Positions 1 through 12,333 of a DNA stretch of 64,000 bases are shown in pieces. The stretch covers positions 19,622,333 to 19,686,332 of the forward strand of contig NC_133293.1 in assembly GCF_005239225.2 (NCBI RefSeq). Reading direction: 5' to 3'. How positions within the stretch are numbered: the stretch's first letter is position 1; each line of letters opens with the position of its first letter. The translations under genes were made by a program, and so were the position numbers. This DNA comes from Populus alba. Taxonomy: Eukaryota; Streptophyta; Magnoliopsida; Malpighiales; Salicaceae. The notes under the pieces were generated by a model. That model saw nothing but the letters and a program-made list of their open reading frames with translations, did no database searches and was not told where the DNA came from.

Positions 1-581
1 TGTTCTGATATCAGAATTAAAAAAATTAATTTTAATATATTTCAAAATAAAAAAAATACTTTTAAAAATCAACATATAAATAATAAAACTATGACCTTTC
101 TATATTCATCTCCTCTCTTGTTTTTTCTTCTTGGATTCAGGGCTCTCCTTTGACAAAAAAACAGAAAACAAGAAAACTCCACTTCACCTGCTCTACTACA
201 CCCGGTAAGTTTCCAGGTGGAAAATAATAGCGTGGTTTTTGAAACACCCTTTGCCAGTGGCATTCTGGCGGTGGAATCGAGGGTTTGAAAACGCTACTTT
301 TGCAAACCGTGTTTTAGGGAAGGATTTTTCATTAAATTAATGAACTTGCCCGGCCGGAAAAAAAAAAACAGATATTTGATAAATAATTAGTTTGCTTAAC
401 TATTTACATTATTTTTCCACACTAGGATCCCGTTTGTTTCCGCAGCTGAGCATGTTTTTAAAAAGTTTTTTTTTTTAATTATTTTTTCTGTATTTTTTTA
501 TTGGTTTAATAAAAAAAAATATTAGTTTAATCTATTTTAAATAAAAAAATACTTTTAAAAATAATTAATACCACAATATTA

Positions 582-795
582 AGAGTGTGTTTGACAGTGT
601 GGTAGCAGTTGCTTTTCAAATAGCTTTTCGTGCAGAAATACATGTCAATGATGTTTTTTTATTTTTTTAAAATTATTTTTAACATCAGCACATCAAAACG
701 ATCTAAAAAATACAAACCACACTCAATTTTAACAACAACAAAAAAATTCAAAATTTAGCAAAACACAGGTTGAAACACACAGCCAAACACTCTCT
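582..795 (+). mobile_element. MITE-like element, copy A
   Basis: The left end reads agagtgtgtttgacagtg and the right end is close to its reverse complement (agccaaacactctct). The interior is A/T-rich and has no coding capacity. A second copy in opposite orientation lies at 1211-1413, matching at both ends and over an internal motif (gcaaaacacaggttgaa against ttcaacctgtgttttgc). Similar TGTTTGG-type ends flank A/T-rich cores near 44.45-44.66 kb and 55.13-55.31 kb, which points to an abundant non-autonomous DNA transposon family. I could not define a target duplication, so the superfamily is open. Confidence 0.6.
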
Positions 796-1210
796 AAACA
801 GCATCAAAACATAAACAGTAAAAGCTGACCTTCATCGTATTATACAACATCAAAAGTGAGCTTTTGTTTTAGACATAATCTTTGACTGATTTATCAAATC
901 AATAACTGTCTTAAAATTGATTTTCTTGTTAACTTTAATGGACGTGTATTCCCATGAATTTTACCGTGAATGTTGTAATTATTGAATATTTATAATACTT
1001 TTTAATAAAATAAAGAGAATAATAAAAAATAATTTTTTATACGAGATTGAATATGATTTTTTCTCCTCTCTTTGTATTAATAAATATTTAGTGATTATAG
1101 CTTAAATACCATGAGACTTTCCATGTATTTCAAGTTACAATTTTTGAGTAGAAACTTAAGAAGAAATCACTTTTTTTTTTTTAATTAGGGATACAATGCA
1201 AGTAATTTTA

Positions 1211-1413
1211 GCCTGTTTGGCTCTGAGGTTCAACCTGTGTTTTGCCAAATTTTAATTATTTTTTTTTTGCTAAAATTGAGAATGGTTTGTATTTTTTGGA
1301 TCGTTTTGATATGCTGATGTCAAAAATGATTTTTAAAAAATAAAAAAAATCATTGGCATGCATTTTGATATAAAAAGTTATTTGAAAAATAACCGCTATC
1401 ACACTGCCAAACA
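1211..1413 (-). mobile_element. MITE-like element, copy B (inverted relative to copy A)
   Basis: This is the reverse complement of copy A in layout. It starts gcctgtttggctctgaggtt and ends near cactgccaaacaac. The internal block cggatcgttttgat-type sequence matches atcaaaacgatc in copy A. It has no coding capacity. The two copies are about 415 bp apart and could pair if transcribed together. Confidence 0.58.
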
Positions 1414-3429
1414 ACAATCAACGAGAAGTTGAATTTTAATACCTGGTGGTTAAGAAAATTGATATTTGTTTTTGTAAAACTGATTGTTTTGAGATGATGG
1501 CATGATCATTGATCAAACGGCAGAAAAGAAAGTGTCGTTTATTTAAATTGGGAGGGAGCATGGGGATTTTGTCGTTTTTAAAGTTTTGACTTTCTTTTAA
1601 AATAACGGACCCAGAGTGATAATGAGAGTGCCAGCTGGTGCCAAATGGCTCATGGCTCTAATTTGGGCACATAAAAAAAATAAAAAATAAAATAGCTGCA
1701 ACACAGAAAAGAAGGGCTTGTTAGTTCCACCAATAAAATTGCAAAGAGCTCCTCTTTTTTTTCTTTTTTATAAAAAAAGTCTAACGGTCATGGAACTGGG
1801 TAGCATCATCTCAAACTGAAAACTTCCCCTTTGCTTTGACATAATGGTTTCGAGACTGCAAGCTAAAAGCTTAAATCTGATGCTGCGACTAATTGCTCCC
1901 GTTTCACCTATTTTATCATTATTTTATTTTGCTGCAGTTGACAATTTTGAACAGGGGAATATGCAATGTGAGGGGGAGCTCAAAGAACAAGATAAGCAAT
2001 TTCCACTTCATGGTCAAGAAAAAAGTGTTGACTACTTCCATCCCCGTACTCAAACTTAAGGAGCCAAACTCGCCGTGTTTGGATCGACACTTGCCTTTTG
2101 TGAAGGGAGCAAAGATTTCTAGTTATCGGAACTGTGCAAAGAGGCTGCATATTTTTTCATGTGGAGAGGAGGCATGTGTCCAGTGATGAAAATTACAAGA
2201 AAAATGTGATCTTCCAAAAAGAATGAAAATAGATTTCCTTTTTTTTCCTGAATTGAATTTCCTGATTTATCTTCAGCGTCAATTTGCAACCATTGTTTTT
2301 CGTCTTGTTTGATGAGCATTTCAAAACCAGCTCAAAACAAATAGAATTGGGAATACTTATGATGTACAGGTTCAGTGGTTTTTGAGCTTCATCTCAAAAG
2401 TCAGAACTGAAGTGTCAGTTTGCCACTCTAGCCACTCCCTACGAATAGATTCATGCATGCTCCAAAAAAAAAGGTTTTTAAAAAAGGCAAAAATATGTGT
2501 TACGTAATTTATCTTGATCATCGTTAGAACAAAATTATGTACTGACATGTTCCTGCAGATGTCTCGCTGGGGCTTGGAACCTGCCCTGAAAGATGGTACT
2601 GTTATGATAGCTTGCAGCAATAATCTAACTCGACAACGATAACTGGCAGAGAAAGAATCTTAACATAAAGTGAGAAGCCAAACCTCTTCCTCTGAATTTT
2701 TATTTGCTTTTTTTTTTTCCTGACTAAACTTTGATTCGGAGGTTGAACTAATTGCCTGGAGCTTGTCTAGGTTTGACAACCGTCTTGGAATTCTTGCATA
2801 ATGAATTCATGGGTTTACATAACGTGTAGGCCTTAAGGGAAAATATCCTCGGTAAAAAATTATAGTTTATGGAGTGCTTTTGCGGTATCATCAATTCGTC
2901 ACGAGTTTTTGCCTCATGTGCAATGGTCTACTCACCACCTCGCTAGGGTAGCCGATGATTCAGTTCCAGAGTCACCGGATAATTTGATTACGGGGCCTTT
3001 TCAAACATTCATGGTCTACCGACCCCGAGCAATCATCACGTTGGATTCCTTGTTTATGATAACAGAAGAAACAAAATGAGAACAGAGGCATTATAATTAG
3101 AGAACAGAATCCATACAAGGAGAACAAATGATAACCTTTCAAGTTTCAGGCAGTCCTGTAAACTACAATACAACACAGATTGAGAAGCTCATTTATTGGA
3201 GAAGGCTACCCCGTGACGGGTTACCTTCTATCTAGTTGTAGTAGTCCGTGGCAGTAACATGTATATTAGTCCACATTCATAGAATAGTCCAAGATGTCCT
3301 TCTGAACAGCTCGTTACACAGTTAATAATTTGTCTTTGATAACAGCGGTTCTGTAATTTTTCCTGCCAAGCATAATCCAACCGATCTCAGGCACAAAATT
3401 CCCAAGGCACAAGCTGGTAACAGGTCAGA

Positions 3430-6400
3430 TTAGCTATGTGCATCCTCATCTTTATGTTCAAATGCTACTTGTCGCACAAATTGTCCTCGGACACGGGGTC
3501 TGTGTTCTGCCAGGTTCTTCCTACTCTGGTATCGAACCTAGAAAAGATTATGTAAATACAAGGTAAACTTTAAATACTACAATATAGAAACAACAGGTAA
3601 CATCATAATAGATGCTTTATTCTTAGTTTCACAAATTTACTTAGATGACTGTTGGGATAATTAATGTTTTCAATGCTAATACTAGTAAAGAAAATGTCTG
3701 CTGCTTGATGAGTCATACGTCCTTGGTGATTGATCTTAGTGTTCGGTGTTTATCCATGCACAAATAAGTAAATAATTGAGAGATATTTTTACTCTTTGGA
3801 TGTCTCACAAAGTTCAAATTATCCATCTTTTACCAAGATTATCTACATGCTAGGACTCTTTTCACCAAAAGTTCCTTTAAGAGAAAATAAATGAGTTCTA
3901 AGCTTGTATCTAATTATGCTGCAATTTCAGTTATACCTTCTTCTCAAAGCATCTCTCCTTCCTCTTCTGGCGGAATTTGTTCAATGCAGCCTCTCTCGGT
4001 GCAAAGCAATTTTGACCGCTCCTGCTCCCACTTTCATCACCTGTACCAGGATTTTCATCTTTTCCAGCTGCCCCACTATTGCTCTCCAAGTTTATTCCTC
4101 TGGGATTCAAAGCAATGCAGCTCTCATTTTGGCCATTGCTCCCATTCATACTGTAATTACCAGCATTTCCTTCCATGGGTGTACTCAACATGTTAGATGA
4201 CCCACACTGGGGGCCTGCAGCTGCCATTTTTTTCAAAGACAAATCATTACAGATGGTGAAAGGCATGTTATGAACACAGTGACGATGGTGTTGCACTTGG
4301 CCTTGCTGGTTCATGCCTCTTGATTGAGCCAGAATTGTGTTAGCGATTGGAGCATCACCCGTACCCTGTATTACAGGCTGAGGAAGAGGTGTATGGTCAT
4401 TCTGCACTGGCTGGAAGGCAGAAGAAGGATGGAGGCATTTAACTGTAGATTTTGGTGCTGGCTTGTCTCTGATTACCAAAGGTTTGGCGAAAGCATTATT
4501 AGTTGTAGAGCCCACATCAATGTTGTTACTACTTCCATTGGAACATATATTACGAGGTGTGCTATTTGAGTTGGATTGAAGATTTTGCATTGATTTTGTT
4601 TTTGCTGCTTCTGAACAATTGTCGAGCAGAGAAAAGCTACCTACATTCCCTGTTGGAGCCTGATCAGCGGTTGAAGCAGAATTATACCTGCATAGTAATG
4701 AAGATTCAACTTTAGGATGTACCTCCATTGAAGGACCAAAGAATGGATATGGTCAGAATCCAAATTTATCCTACCTTGAGAATGCTGAAAGGTCTGAATG
4801 TCTCAACACATTTCGGTCATTGGCACTGGCCCAAGCATCTCCAGTATCTCTCAGCCTTTTCAAAACCAGTTCAAGAGAAGGCATCTCCTTGGTCTCATAG
4901 ATGACCTCATTCTTTTTGTTAGAAGAGAGACTGTTTGGGATGTCTATGATTTCACTTTCAATCCGAGGATTAGTAATGTTTGTGATGACACCCTTGAGAT
5001 CATTGCCTTGGTTTCTCAATTCTGTATTGTGTTTTTCACTGTTGAGCTCCAGTTGTCCTTTCTCTAAATGCCCACTGTCCTGTTCTGATTTTATTTCACG
5101 AAATTTCTCTCCATTATTCCCTGCTATGTTGGTCAGTACCTCTTTGCTTAGATCCTTATGCTGCAAATTTGGAATTCTAGGTACTCCTATCTCCAAGTCC
5201 TTGCCCATAACAAAGTTATCTACGAATTCATTGCAGTATAATTTCAACCAAAGGTCAAGAAAAGGAGGGAGATAGGAGGTCTCAGAGAGTGAAAGTTCAA
5301 AAACAATCACTGCATACAGAACCATACATACCAAGTTCATCATCCTGCTTTCCAAACTTCTTCGTTGTAGCCAGGGGCACCCAGTTGTCACATGCCTCAG
5401 GCCTTGAGTGAATAACCTGGGCGAATGTGCTATCAGGAGGATCAGCTAATTGGTCCCATGGTAACATTGGTTTGGGACTGTCAACTTCAATGGCCCTCTT
5501 TGTCCAGGAACTCTGCAAAGACAGAGTTAATACAGAATCTTTGTTACAGGATGCGGCATTCTGTAACAAATCTGCCATGTGTTAACATTAACATGTTAAG
5601 GTACCTTTTCCTAGCAAAAAGTACCTTTCCATACATTATCTGTCTATACACACATAAAACAGATGCTCGTGTGCACACATGCACATTAACAAAACCACTG
5701 ACAAACACGGGGAAGATACAGAATCGTGCAGTCTTTGATGAAATTATGCTCACTATATGGTATCTTTTTGGATATTCTGTTTAATCTATGGTTTTTTTGT
5801 TTAACTATTAATCCAGTGCTTATGCTGACAAATAACACCATCATGTACTTTTCCAATCCCCCCATCTTAATCCCTGTACATTAGTTTATGGGCTATCCCC
5901 TTAGTTAGTTGCAAAATGCTGAGATATTAACATGATAACAAGACACTGGGAAAAGATCATAAGCCCAGCTTGTACTTGTATATATTGCACCTCAATTCTA
6001 GGGTTACTGAAGTTTGATCATGGAAAGACTGAAAATGCTGAAGTTCTTCAGCATAAGACAGGAGGCAAATTTTTTACTTGAATATTCTAACTCTTGCTTG
6101 ATTGCAAATAAAAGTATTGAACATGGCTAGGTACAGCATTCCAATATATAATCGCTGACAGGTGGATTTGGAGTGGTATCTTTAATAGTTTCTAATTATT
6201 AATTCCCATTTTTAACTGGCATAAAAAAATTGTGGTCCCCAAAGTACAAGGAATACCATTACCCACTACTCTATTACTATCCATGTACTTTCTTTTTTCC
6301 CTTCATAAATATCAAAGTATAAGCTTGTTCATAAAAACAAATACCTGGGTACCACTTCCATTGTCACTTCCATCCCTTGCATTCAAACCAATGCTTCCAG

Positions 6401-9400
6401 TGTCATCGCCATCATTGCTGTCAGCATCATTATCGGAGTCATCAGCACCTTTTGACTTTGAGGATTTTTGAGTCCGTACAGCACTCTCACTCCCACTCCC
6501 ACTCCCGCTACCACTAGCCTGATGAATGATGAATAAAAAAAGCAAAACAGAATTTCAAAACTCGGCACTTTTCTGTGATCCTATATCACCGGAGTGGTAA
6601 ATATGGTGAAGACAGAAAAGGCCAACAAAAATCCATACAAAGCTCCCACGATGTAAATAGTTGAAATTTGAATCCATGGTAGTGCTCCAAGCAAAATTGA
6701 CATCTTCCTTTCAAGCTTGAATTTCTCAACAATTGACATGCAAATGCATCTATATATATAAATATATATGACAGACCTGAAGTTGAGGTCCAAAAATTGG
6801 TCCAAGTTATTGTTTGTTACACAAAATGGCATAAGTTAGCAACTCACGCTGTGGCACCTCCTCCAAACATGTTGCCAAAGGATTTTAAGCTCATTTTTTC
6901 GAATAGGCTTCACTAAAAAGTCAACGGCACCCTTTGACAAACACCTAAAGACTACATTCATGGAATCATGAGATGACATCACTGCACAGAAGGTCAACAG
7001 GTGTACCAGTTAAAAGCATCAATTTGTTAAGTTGAAAGTTGTAAAATATTGTCAGTTTCAAAAGAACAAAATAGTAGAAGCACACTCACTAATTACAGGA
7101 ATATTCCTGCAAGTTTTGTGGCTCATAATGTTGCTTAAAAGGCCAATGCCTGACAAACAAGGCATAGCCACCTCAGTTAAAACAAGATCAATGTGATTTG
7201 TCAGATCTTGTAACAGCTTCCAAGCTTGTAGACCATTTGCTACAGCAGTAGCTAAAAATAAAAATACAGAGAAAGAGAGTGATTGTTAGCTTTATAAATG
7301 GGAAGAACAGAAACAAAGAGGAGAAAGTTCCAGGCATTTGTTGGAGTAATTAAAGAGAGTAATTTACATTATCTGTCACTTCCCTGAGAAATTACAACGT
7401 TTATCAAATTACCAATCATTACTTATATATTACATCTACGAGCCATAATTCAAAAGTTACATTAAATAAATGAAGGGAAAAAAAAGAAATGAGAGAGAGA
7501 TTGACCATTGCATAATTGTATTTTATCATGCATGATAACTTTACGGCACATAAATATATAAAAAACAAAGAAAAAAATCCAATTCGTCTCGAACTCTCGT
7601 ATCAAACCAAGTTATAAACTACCAGATCTAATGCCATCTAAATCCCAAAGTGAAAACTAGGTTTTTGGAAATAGTATAAAAATCATTTTGATGGAATCAA
7701 AGGAATGAGGGGGAAATGTAAGAAAAAGAACCCAACTTTCTCAAATTTTAGATCATTAGAGGATGCCATTGAGCATTGTGGTTCAATGGTGCCAAGTCCT
7801 CCTCCCCAAAACAAGAATGGGTAACCCAAAAAAAAGAAGAAGATTCTTTAGTCAAAGACCTCTGTCAAACTCTATGTAACCCAATCTCTAATCAGAAGCT
7901 TGAGAAGCATGATTAATGAGTCCTTGAGCTGAGGTGTTTATTAATAGGTGTCAAAGAACCATCTCAACCCAATAACATAAGCTGTTAGGTGAGATTCTAA
8001 GACATGATTTACATTATTCTCTAACACACCTCCTCAGGTGAACACCATTTGAGCTTGAAACTTGCACAAACTCATATTATTTTGTGCTTAATTTATATCA
8101 AATAAATAAGGATGGTAAGATTCGAACTCATGACCACTTGGTCATCAAGGCTCTGATACCATGTCAAAAAACCATCTCAATCCAAAAATTTAAGCTGTTA
8201 GGTGAGGTTCCAAGATATGATTTATATTATTCTCTAACAATAGGCAAAAATCTTGTTCTCCTCAAGAACAGAGAGGCATGAATACCATTATGAAGGAATG
8301 ATCATATTAGTTGGTTGTCCTTAAACAAACACATATAAGATGGATGAGGAATGCATCTTTATTTAGGACGAAAGTCTTCTAAAACTGTCGATGAACTGGA
8401 AACAAGCTTGGAAGAAGCAATGAGGATGGTTAGTTCAATTCTCATTGCTAGCCAATCCATGCATGCTTTGAGGTTGTTGTTCATATCTTAAGAAATTTGA
8501 AATTAGGCACCTGGATGGGACTTCTATTTTGCAAAATATGAGAAATCAAAGTACATTATGAGAGAGCACAAGAGATGCAGATTAATTTGGATTGATTAAT
8601 AACAACTTATCTACCCCAGGGATGTGGCATGATGAGAAGAGATTGGGGAAGGAAAGAGAACAAAGATGAAAGTGAAGGAGAAAACCACGAGAAGAAAATT
8701 AGAACAGTCAAGATAAGGAGTAACTAAATCTAAAGTCCAATCATCAAAAAATGCAACTCCAGAAAAAATATGGACTCTCATAAGTATTCATCAAACCTAA
8801 TACAGAATAGGAACTGGAACCATTATTCTTCTTTCTACACCTCTCAAGGTGGACTTGCTTTTCTTTGAAATGGTATGGGGAGAAAGTCAGCACCACTAGA
8901 ATAAGTTCCTAAACAAAACCATTTTAACTGAAAAAATTAAAAATGAAAATGAAAGCCCTAATGACAAACAAGATATTATATAAATGAATAATCTAGAATA
9001 TTTGAATGATCTTCAAATATGTAATAATCAGGAGTGAGAGCTAGATAGACAGTTTCTTCACAATTGCCATCACTTGCATATTTTCATGTTCTTGATTTGA
9101 AATAAAAGGGATCTTCAGTTTCTTGTGCATCTCAGGGCATCACTCATCAAACTTCCTATTCTAACACACCTCGATAGAATGGAGTAGTTAAAAAAAGACA
9201 CTTAACTGAAATTGCACAAGGGATTCTACAATATAAAAAGATATCATTACCGCATGCATCTTTTTAAGTTTAGGTCCTGATTCTCTGATCAAAGTAATGA
9301 CAATACTTGCTAGCTCATGCACCATTCTCTTTACATGATATAAAGTATCTACTTTAGATCGCAGATCAAGCTAGCTCTTAAGCAAATGAGTTGACAGCAT

Positions 9401-9754
9401 AAATTTTTTACCTTCATAGCCGCAATTTCGAAGCAACGCACTGACAACATGGCGAGTTGAATCATCATTTTCCACAAGCAGAACCTTTAGAGACCGACGA
9501 GGCAGGAACCTCTCCCAGTGAACCAAAGGCCCTTGAGACTGTTGCTGTTGGCTCTGAATAACAACCTGTGCAACGGTCAGGACCTGAAGCGATTCCATGC
9601 CCTTATCATTCACATCTTTTTCATCCTCATTCATCTGGGACTCACCTTCCTCTGAGAGTTCCTGGTCCTCACCCATGATCCCGTCCCTTATTTTCTTCTG
9701 CTCATCTTCTAGAATATGATTTTGATCTGCAAACCCGTTGTTCATTGAGAACAT
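3430..9754 (-). CDS. PRR7: PRR7/PRR37-type pseudo-response regulator (circadian clock)
   Basis: Eight coding exons: 9754-9412, 7251-7090, 6981-6848, 6518-6345, 5512-5332, 5219-4775, 4687-3937 and 3537-3430. They total 2,298 nt, or 765 residues. The start is the first possible one, because an in-frame TGA lies 9 nt upstream. An acidic, Gln-containing N-terminus leads into a receiver domain (about residues 88-205, from [16 protein letters not shown] to [11 protein letters not shown] with Lys193). The phospho-accepting Asp is replaced by Glu141 ([13 protein letters not shown]), the mark of the pseudo-receiver family. A Ser/Gly and Asp/Asn-rich linker and a PRR7-type middle region ([30 protein letters not shown]) follow. 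The C-terminal CCT motif runs from about 711 to 753 and is split by the last intron. Family knowledge: PRR7 proteins are nuclear repressors of morning clock genes such as CCA1/LHY, with CCT-mediated DNA contact. PRR37/PRR73 are names for the same clade. Splice phases agree at every junction. Confidence 0.95.
7949..8239 (-). mobile_element. TRIM (terminal-repeat retrotransposon in miniature) in PRR7 intron 1
   Basis: Two 78-bp direct repeats, 7949-8026 and 8162-8239, differ at 9 positions by my count. Read on the minus strand each begins TGTTAG and ends GACA, as LTRs do. The downstream neighbour of the 5' LTR is TGGTATCAGAGCC (8161-8149), a primer-binding site for initiator tRNA-Met, with no spacer. 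A purine-rich CCTGAGGAGGTG (8038-8027) precedes the 3' LTR and fits a polypurine tract. The 5-bp ATAGG occurs on both sides (7944-7948 and 8240-8244) as a target duplication. At 291 bp with no coding sequence, it is a non-autonomous miniature element. Its orientation is the same as that of PRR7. Confidence 0.93.
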
Positions 9755-11340
9755 TCTTATTCATTTGAACTGTTGACATTAATCAGATTCAAGGACATTA
9801 ATGAGAAACACACTGGACTGAGTAGGTGAGAAAATATTCCTAATTCTGCAAGATAGATTGCAAATTACATTATCTCCGAGATGGTAACTGCAGCAAACAC
9901 AATAGCTCAGCAAGTCCTACACAAGATATACAAGTTACACATCAGATGTAATAAACAAAACCAGAATCCCCGAAATACAGTATGATGTGCATTGAATGCT
10001 CAAAGATGTTGATAGCTTAGCAATATCATACACATCGGTGGCCGAGAAATTATGGAAAAAAGACAAATTAAGTTTAATGGTTTGAGTGCTGAAAACATTA
10101 AATTGAACACGAGGTTTCCAAGTATTTAGCTTGGCAAAGTAAAAACATTTTATTTTTCTACAGACACTGAATACATCAAAGATAAGATTTGAAACTCATT
10201 CTTGAAAATGAGAAGAAGAAAAAAAGGATAAAGAGTCAAAGTTTTGTTTTTTATAATTTTAAGGCAAGCAGACAAACCTGCAACATGGAACAATTATTGA
10301 TGTCTTGTCTCCCATTGCTTGCTCGAAATAAAAAATCAGACTATAAAAAGCAATAAAAGAATCCAAGAAATGGACATGAAATACAATTTACTTCATACAG
10401 CAATAAAACAAAGCTAGATCTTTAATTTTTTATCCACGTGGCCCAATCAAAGCAAGAACAATTACTCCAGAATAATCCAAGAAACTCTAATAAACCTATG
10501 TGACTTTACTTTTTTTCTCTCTGGATTTTTATTGGGAATTAGAATCATATACAAAAAATCCAAGCTAGTTTTCTGCCCCTTACTGTCCAAACTTCTTGAG
10601 TCCCTGAATTTCCATACTTCTCTTCTTCCTTCATTTCAATTTTCTCAAAAACCAAACATATTATTGTAACAGAGATCAAAATCTACCAAATTCTGACCAG
10701 GTAAACAAAAAAAAAAAACATGAATTCAAAAAATTACAAGAAAAGTAGTCCTTCATTTCTTCGAAGCAAACCTCAATAATTCAAAGCAAGCTTCTTTTCT
10801 TCAGTTTTCTAAGCAACCAAGCAGACGATAAGTTAGTAAGTTCACAGGGCAGTACAATTTCAAAATTTTCACAACAAAAAAAAATGAAAAATGAAAAAAA
10901 TAAATCAATTAAACTCCAGATTTTCTCGAGAAAACAATACAGTTCGTTTCATTTTTCCAGGAAAAATTGAGCTACAGCTCTCCAGCATATCAAACAATAA
11001 AAGGAAATAATGATTTTGCCTTTTAAAATCCATTCTCCCTCTAGGTCCAGTAATCAGAATTCAAAAATTCAAGTGTTTAAAACACATATTAGAGACTGAT
11101 AAAGCGAATACATTACCTTTCTAGGGTTTCACTCGCCAAATCTGAAAAGAAGAAGAAACGGCTTGACTGGTTGAGAAAAGACAAATAAAACACAGATATT
11201 GCTGGGGGAAAAAAACCTTAGAAGAGATATTATTAGACTCCAGTTTTCTCTCTCGATGACATGGACAAAATGAAGGCTCGCAGCTCTGCCATGTTAATAC
11301 CACGTGGGAATCTGATTTCTGAGGTGGCATGAGATCAAAA
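9755..11340 (-). promoter_or_regulatory. PRR7 5' leader with probable 5'-UTR intron and G-boxes
   Basis: A first non-coding exon probably lies upstream of 11118. CTAGAAAG is followed by GTAATG there as a donor, and TTGCAG near 9853 can serve as acceptor, giving an intron of about 1.26 kb before the coding exon. A palindromic G-box CCACGTGG sits at 11300-11307 near the inferred transcription start. A second one lies inside the leader intron at 10434-10441. G-boxes bind bHLH (PIF) and bZIP (HY5) light and clock factors. The transcription start is inferred, since no transcript evidence is available here. Confidence 0.5.
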
Positions 11341-12333
11341 GCCGCTCTGCGAGTCAACTTCTCGCGATACGGGGATCTAGGGTGATCCTTCTGTGTACAT
11401 TTTTATTGGTACGCCAACTGCTGGCGTGGATAAAAATCATATACTAGACAAATAATTGCATTGATAAAATACAGTTAAATCTCTAAGACTTAATATGCTG
11501 GGATCATAAAGATTTATTAATTAATCAATATGTTATTTAAACTTTAAAGTTAAATCAGGATGAAAAAATATTATTTAATTAAGAATATTAATTTACCAAG
11601 TTTCCACGTAATTAATCCTCACATGCACTTTGTTATTCGAACTTGAGAGAGGAACGTGGGGACTAATAATTACAAATTAAATAGAGTTCAGTATCTGTGT
11701 TTTTCTAAGTTATATTTGAACTAGATATTATAGATTTTGATGGAGATAGAGTTCCATTGAGACCATAGCTTTTTTTATTTAAAAAAAATATTATTTTAAT
11801 ATATTTTAAAAAAATTTAAGTGTTTAATAGAGTTTTGAAAAAAATATTTTTTAAAAAAACTCTATTAAACACTTAAAATTTTTTAAAATATATTAAAATA
11901 ATATTTTTTTATTTAAAAAACATATTTTTATCATCAACATGTACAAACTATTCAAAAACACTAACAAAATAATTTAAAATTTAAATAATTTAATAATTTT
12001 TTAAAAATAATTTAATTACAATAAACAAATAAGACCTTAATTTATATTTTTTAAAAAAAAATCATAGTAGCGCACTGTGTCAGATTAGTAATATTTTTAT
12101 TTGCACTCGTTTTTTTATTAAATTTTTTTTATGTAAAAGGGCTATTACCTTACATTTAAAAAAAAAAAAAAAACAAGGAATATCTAACCATGTTAATCAC
12201 ATATTGATATATAACATCGCTGCGTATTTTATAAATTTAAAATGTTTTTACGAACAAGGCTAATAATAGAATTTAAATTTGGGATTGAATTATTTAACCC
12301 TCGGAAGTCGGAAGCACTAGGATTTATTTATAT
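11341..12333. other. AT-rich PRR7 upstream region
   Basis: No gene is seen. It contains the 55-bp inverted repeat listed below and homopolymer A/T runs. It is probably the distal promoter of the minus-strand PRR7 gene. Confidence 0.55.
11782..11910. repeat. Near-perfect long inverted repeat (foldback)
   Basis: The left arm 11782-11836 and right arm 11856-11910 are reverse complements over 55 bp, with one mismatch by my count and a 19-nt A/T-rich spacer. The inner arm ends carry a less repetitive segment (taagtgtttaatagagtttt), so the match is not just A/T runs. It resembles a foldback MITE and would form a long RNA hairpin if transcribed. It lies about 450-570 bp upstream of the inferred PRR7 start. 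Confidence 0.85.

Larger units (their letters stand above)
1..3429. other. AT-rich spacer upstream of the PRR7 3' end
   Basis: No convincing coding region is seen. The stretch is dominated by A/T runs and holds the two MITE-like copies listed separately. Roughly 3170-3429 directly follows the PRR7 stop codon and probably contains its 3' untranslated region. Short open frames near 1.84-2.6 kb lack splice context, family resemblance or codon character and were not annotated. Confidence 0.6.

Noticed and set aside
3891..5275. Several plus-strand frames of 80-125 codons
   Set aside because: They are antisense shadows of the PRR7 exons.
8084..8281. 65-codon frame in PRR7 intron 1
   Set aside because: It overlaps the TRIM primer site and LTR and uses a GTG start. 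It is not coding.
9371..9411. Extension of the first PRR7 exon past 9412
   Set aside because: The open frame runs on briefly, but GAAG|GTAAAA is a strong donor. Splicing to 7251 restores the conserved YEATAVANG receiver sequence.
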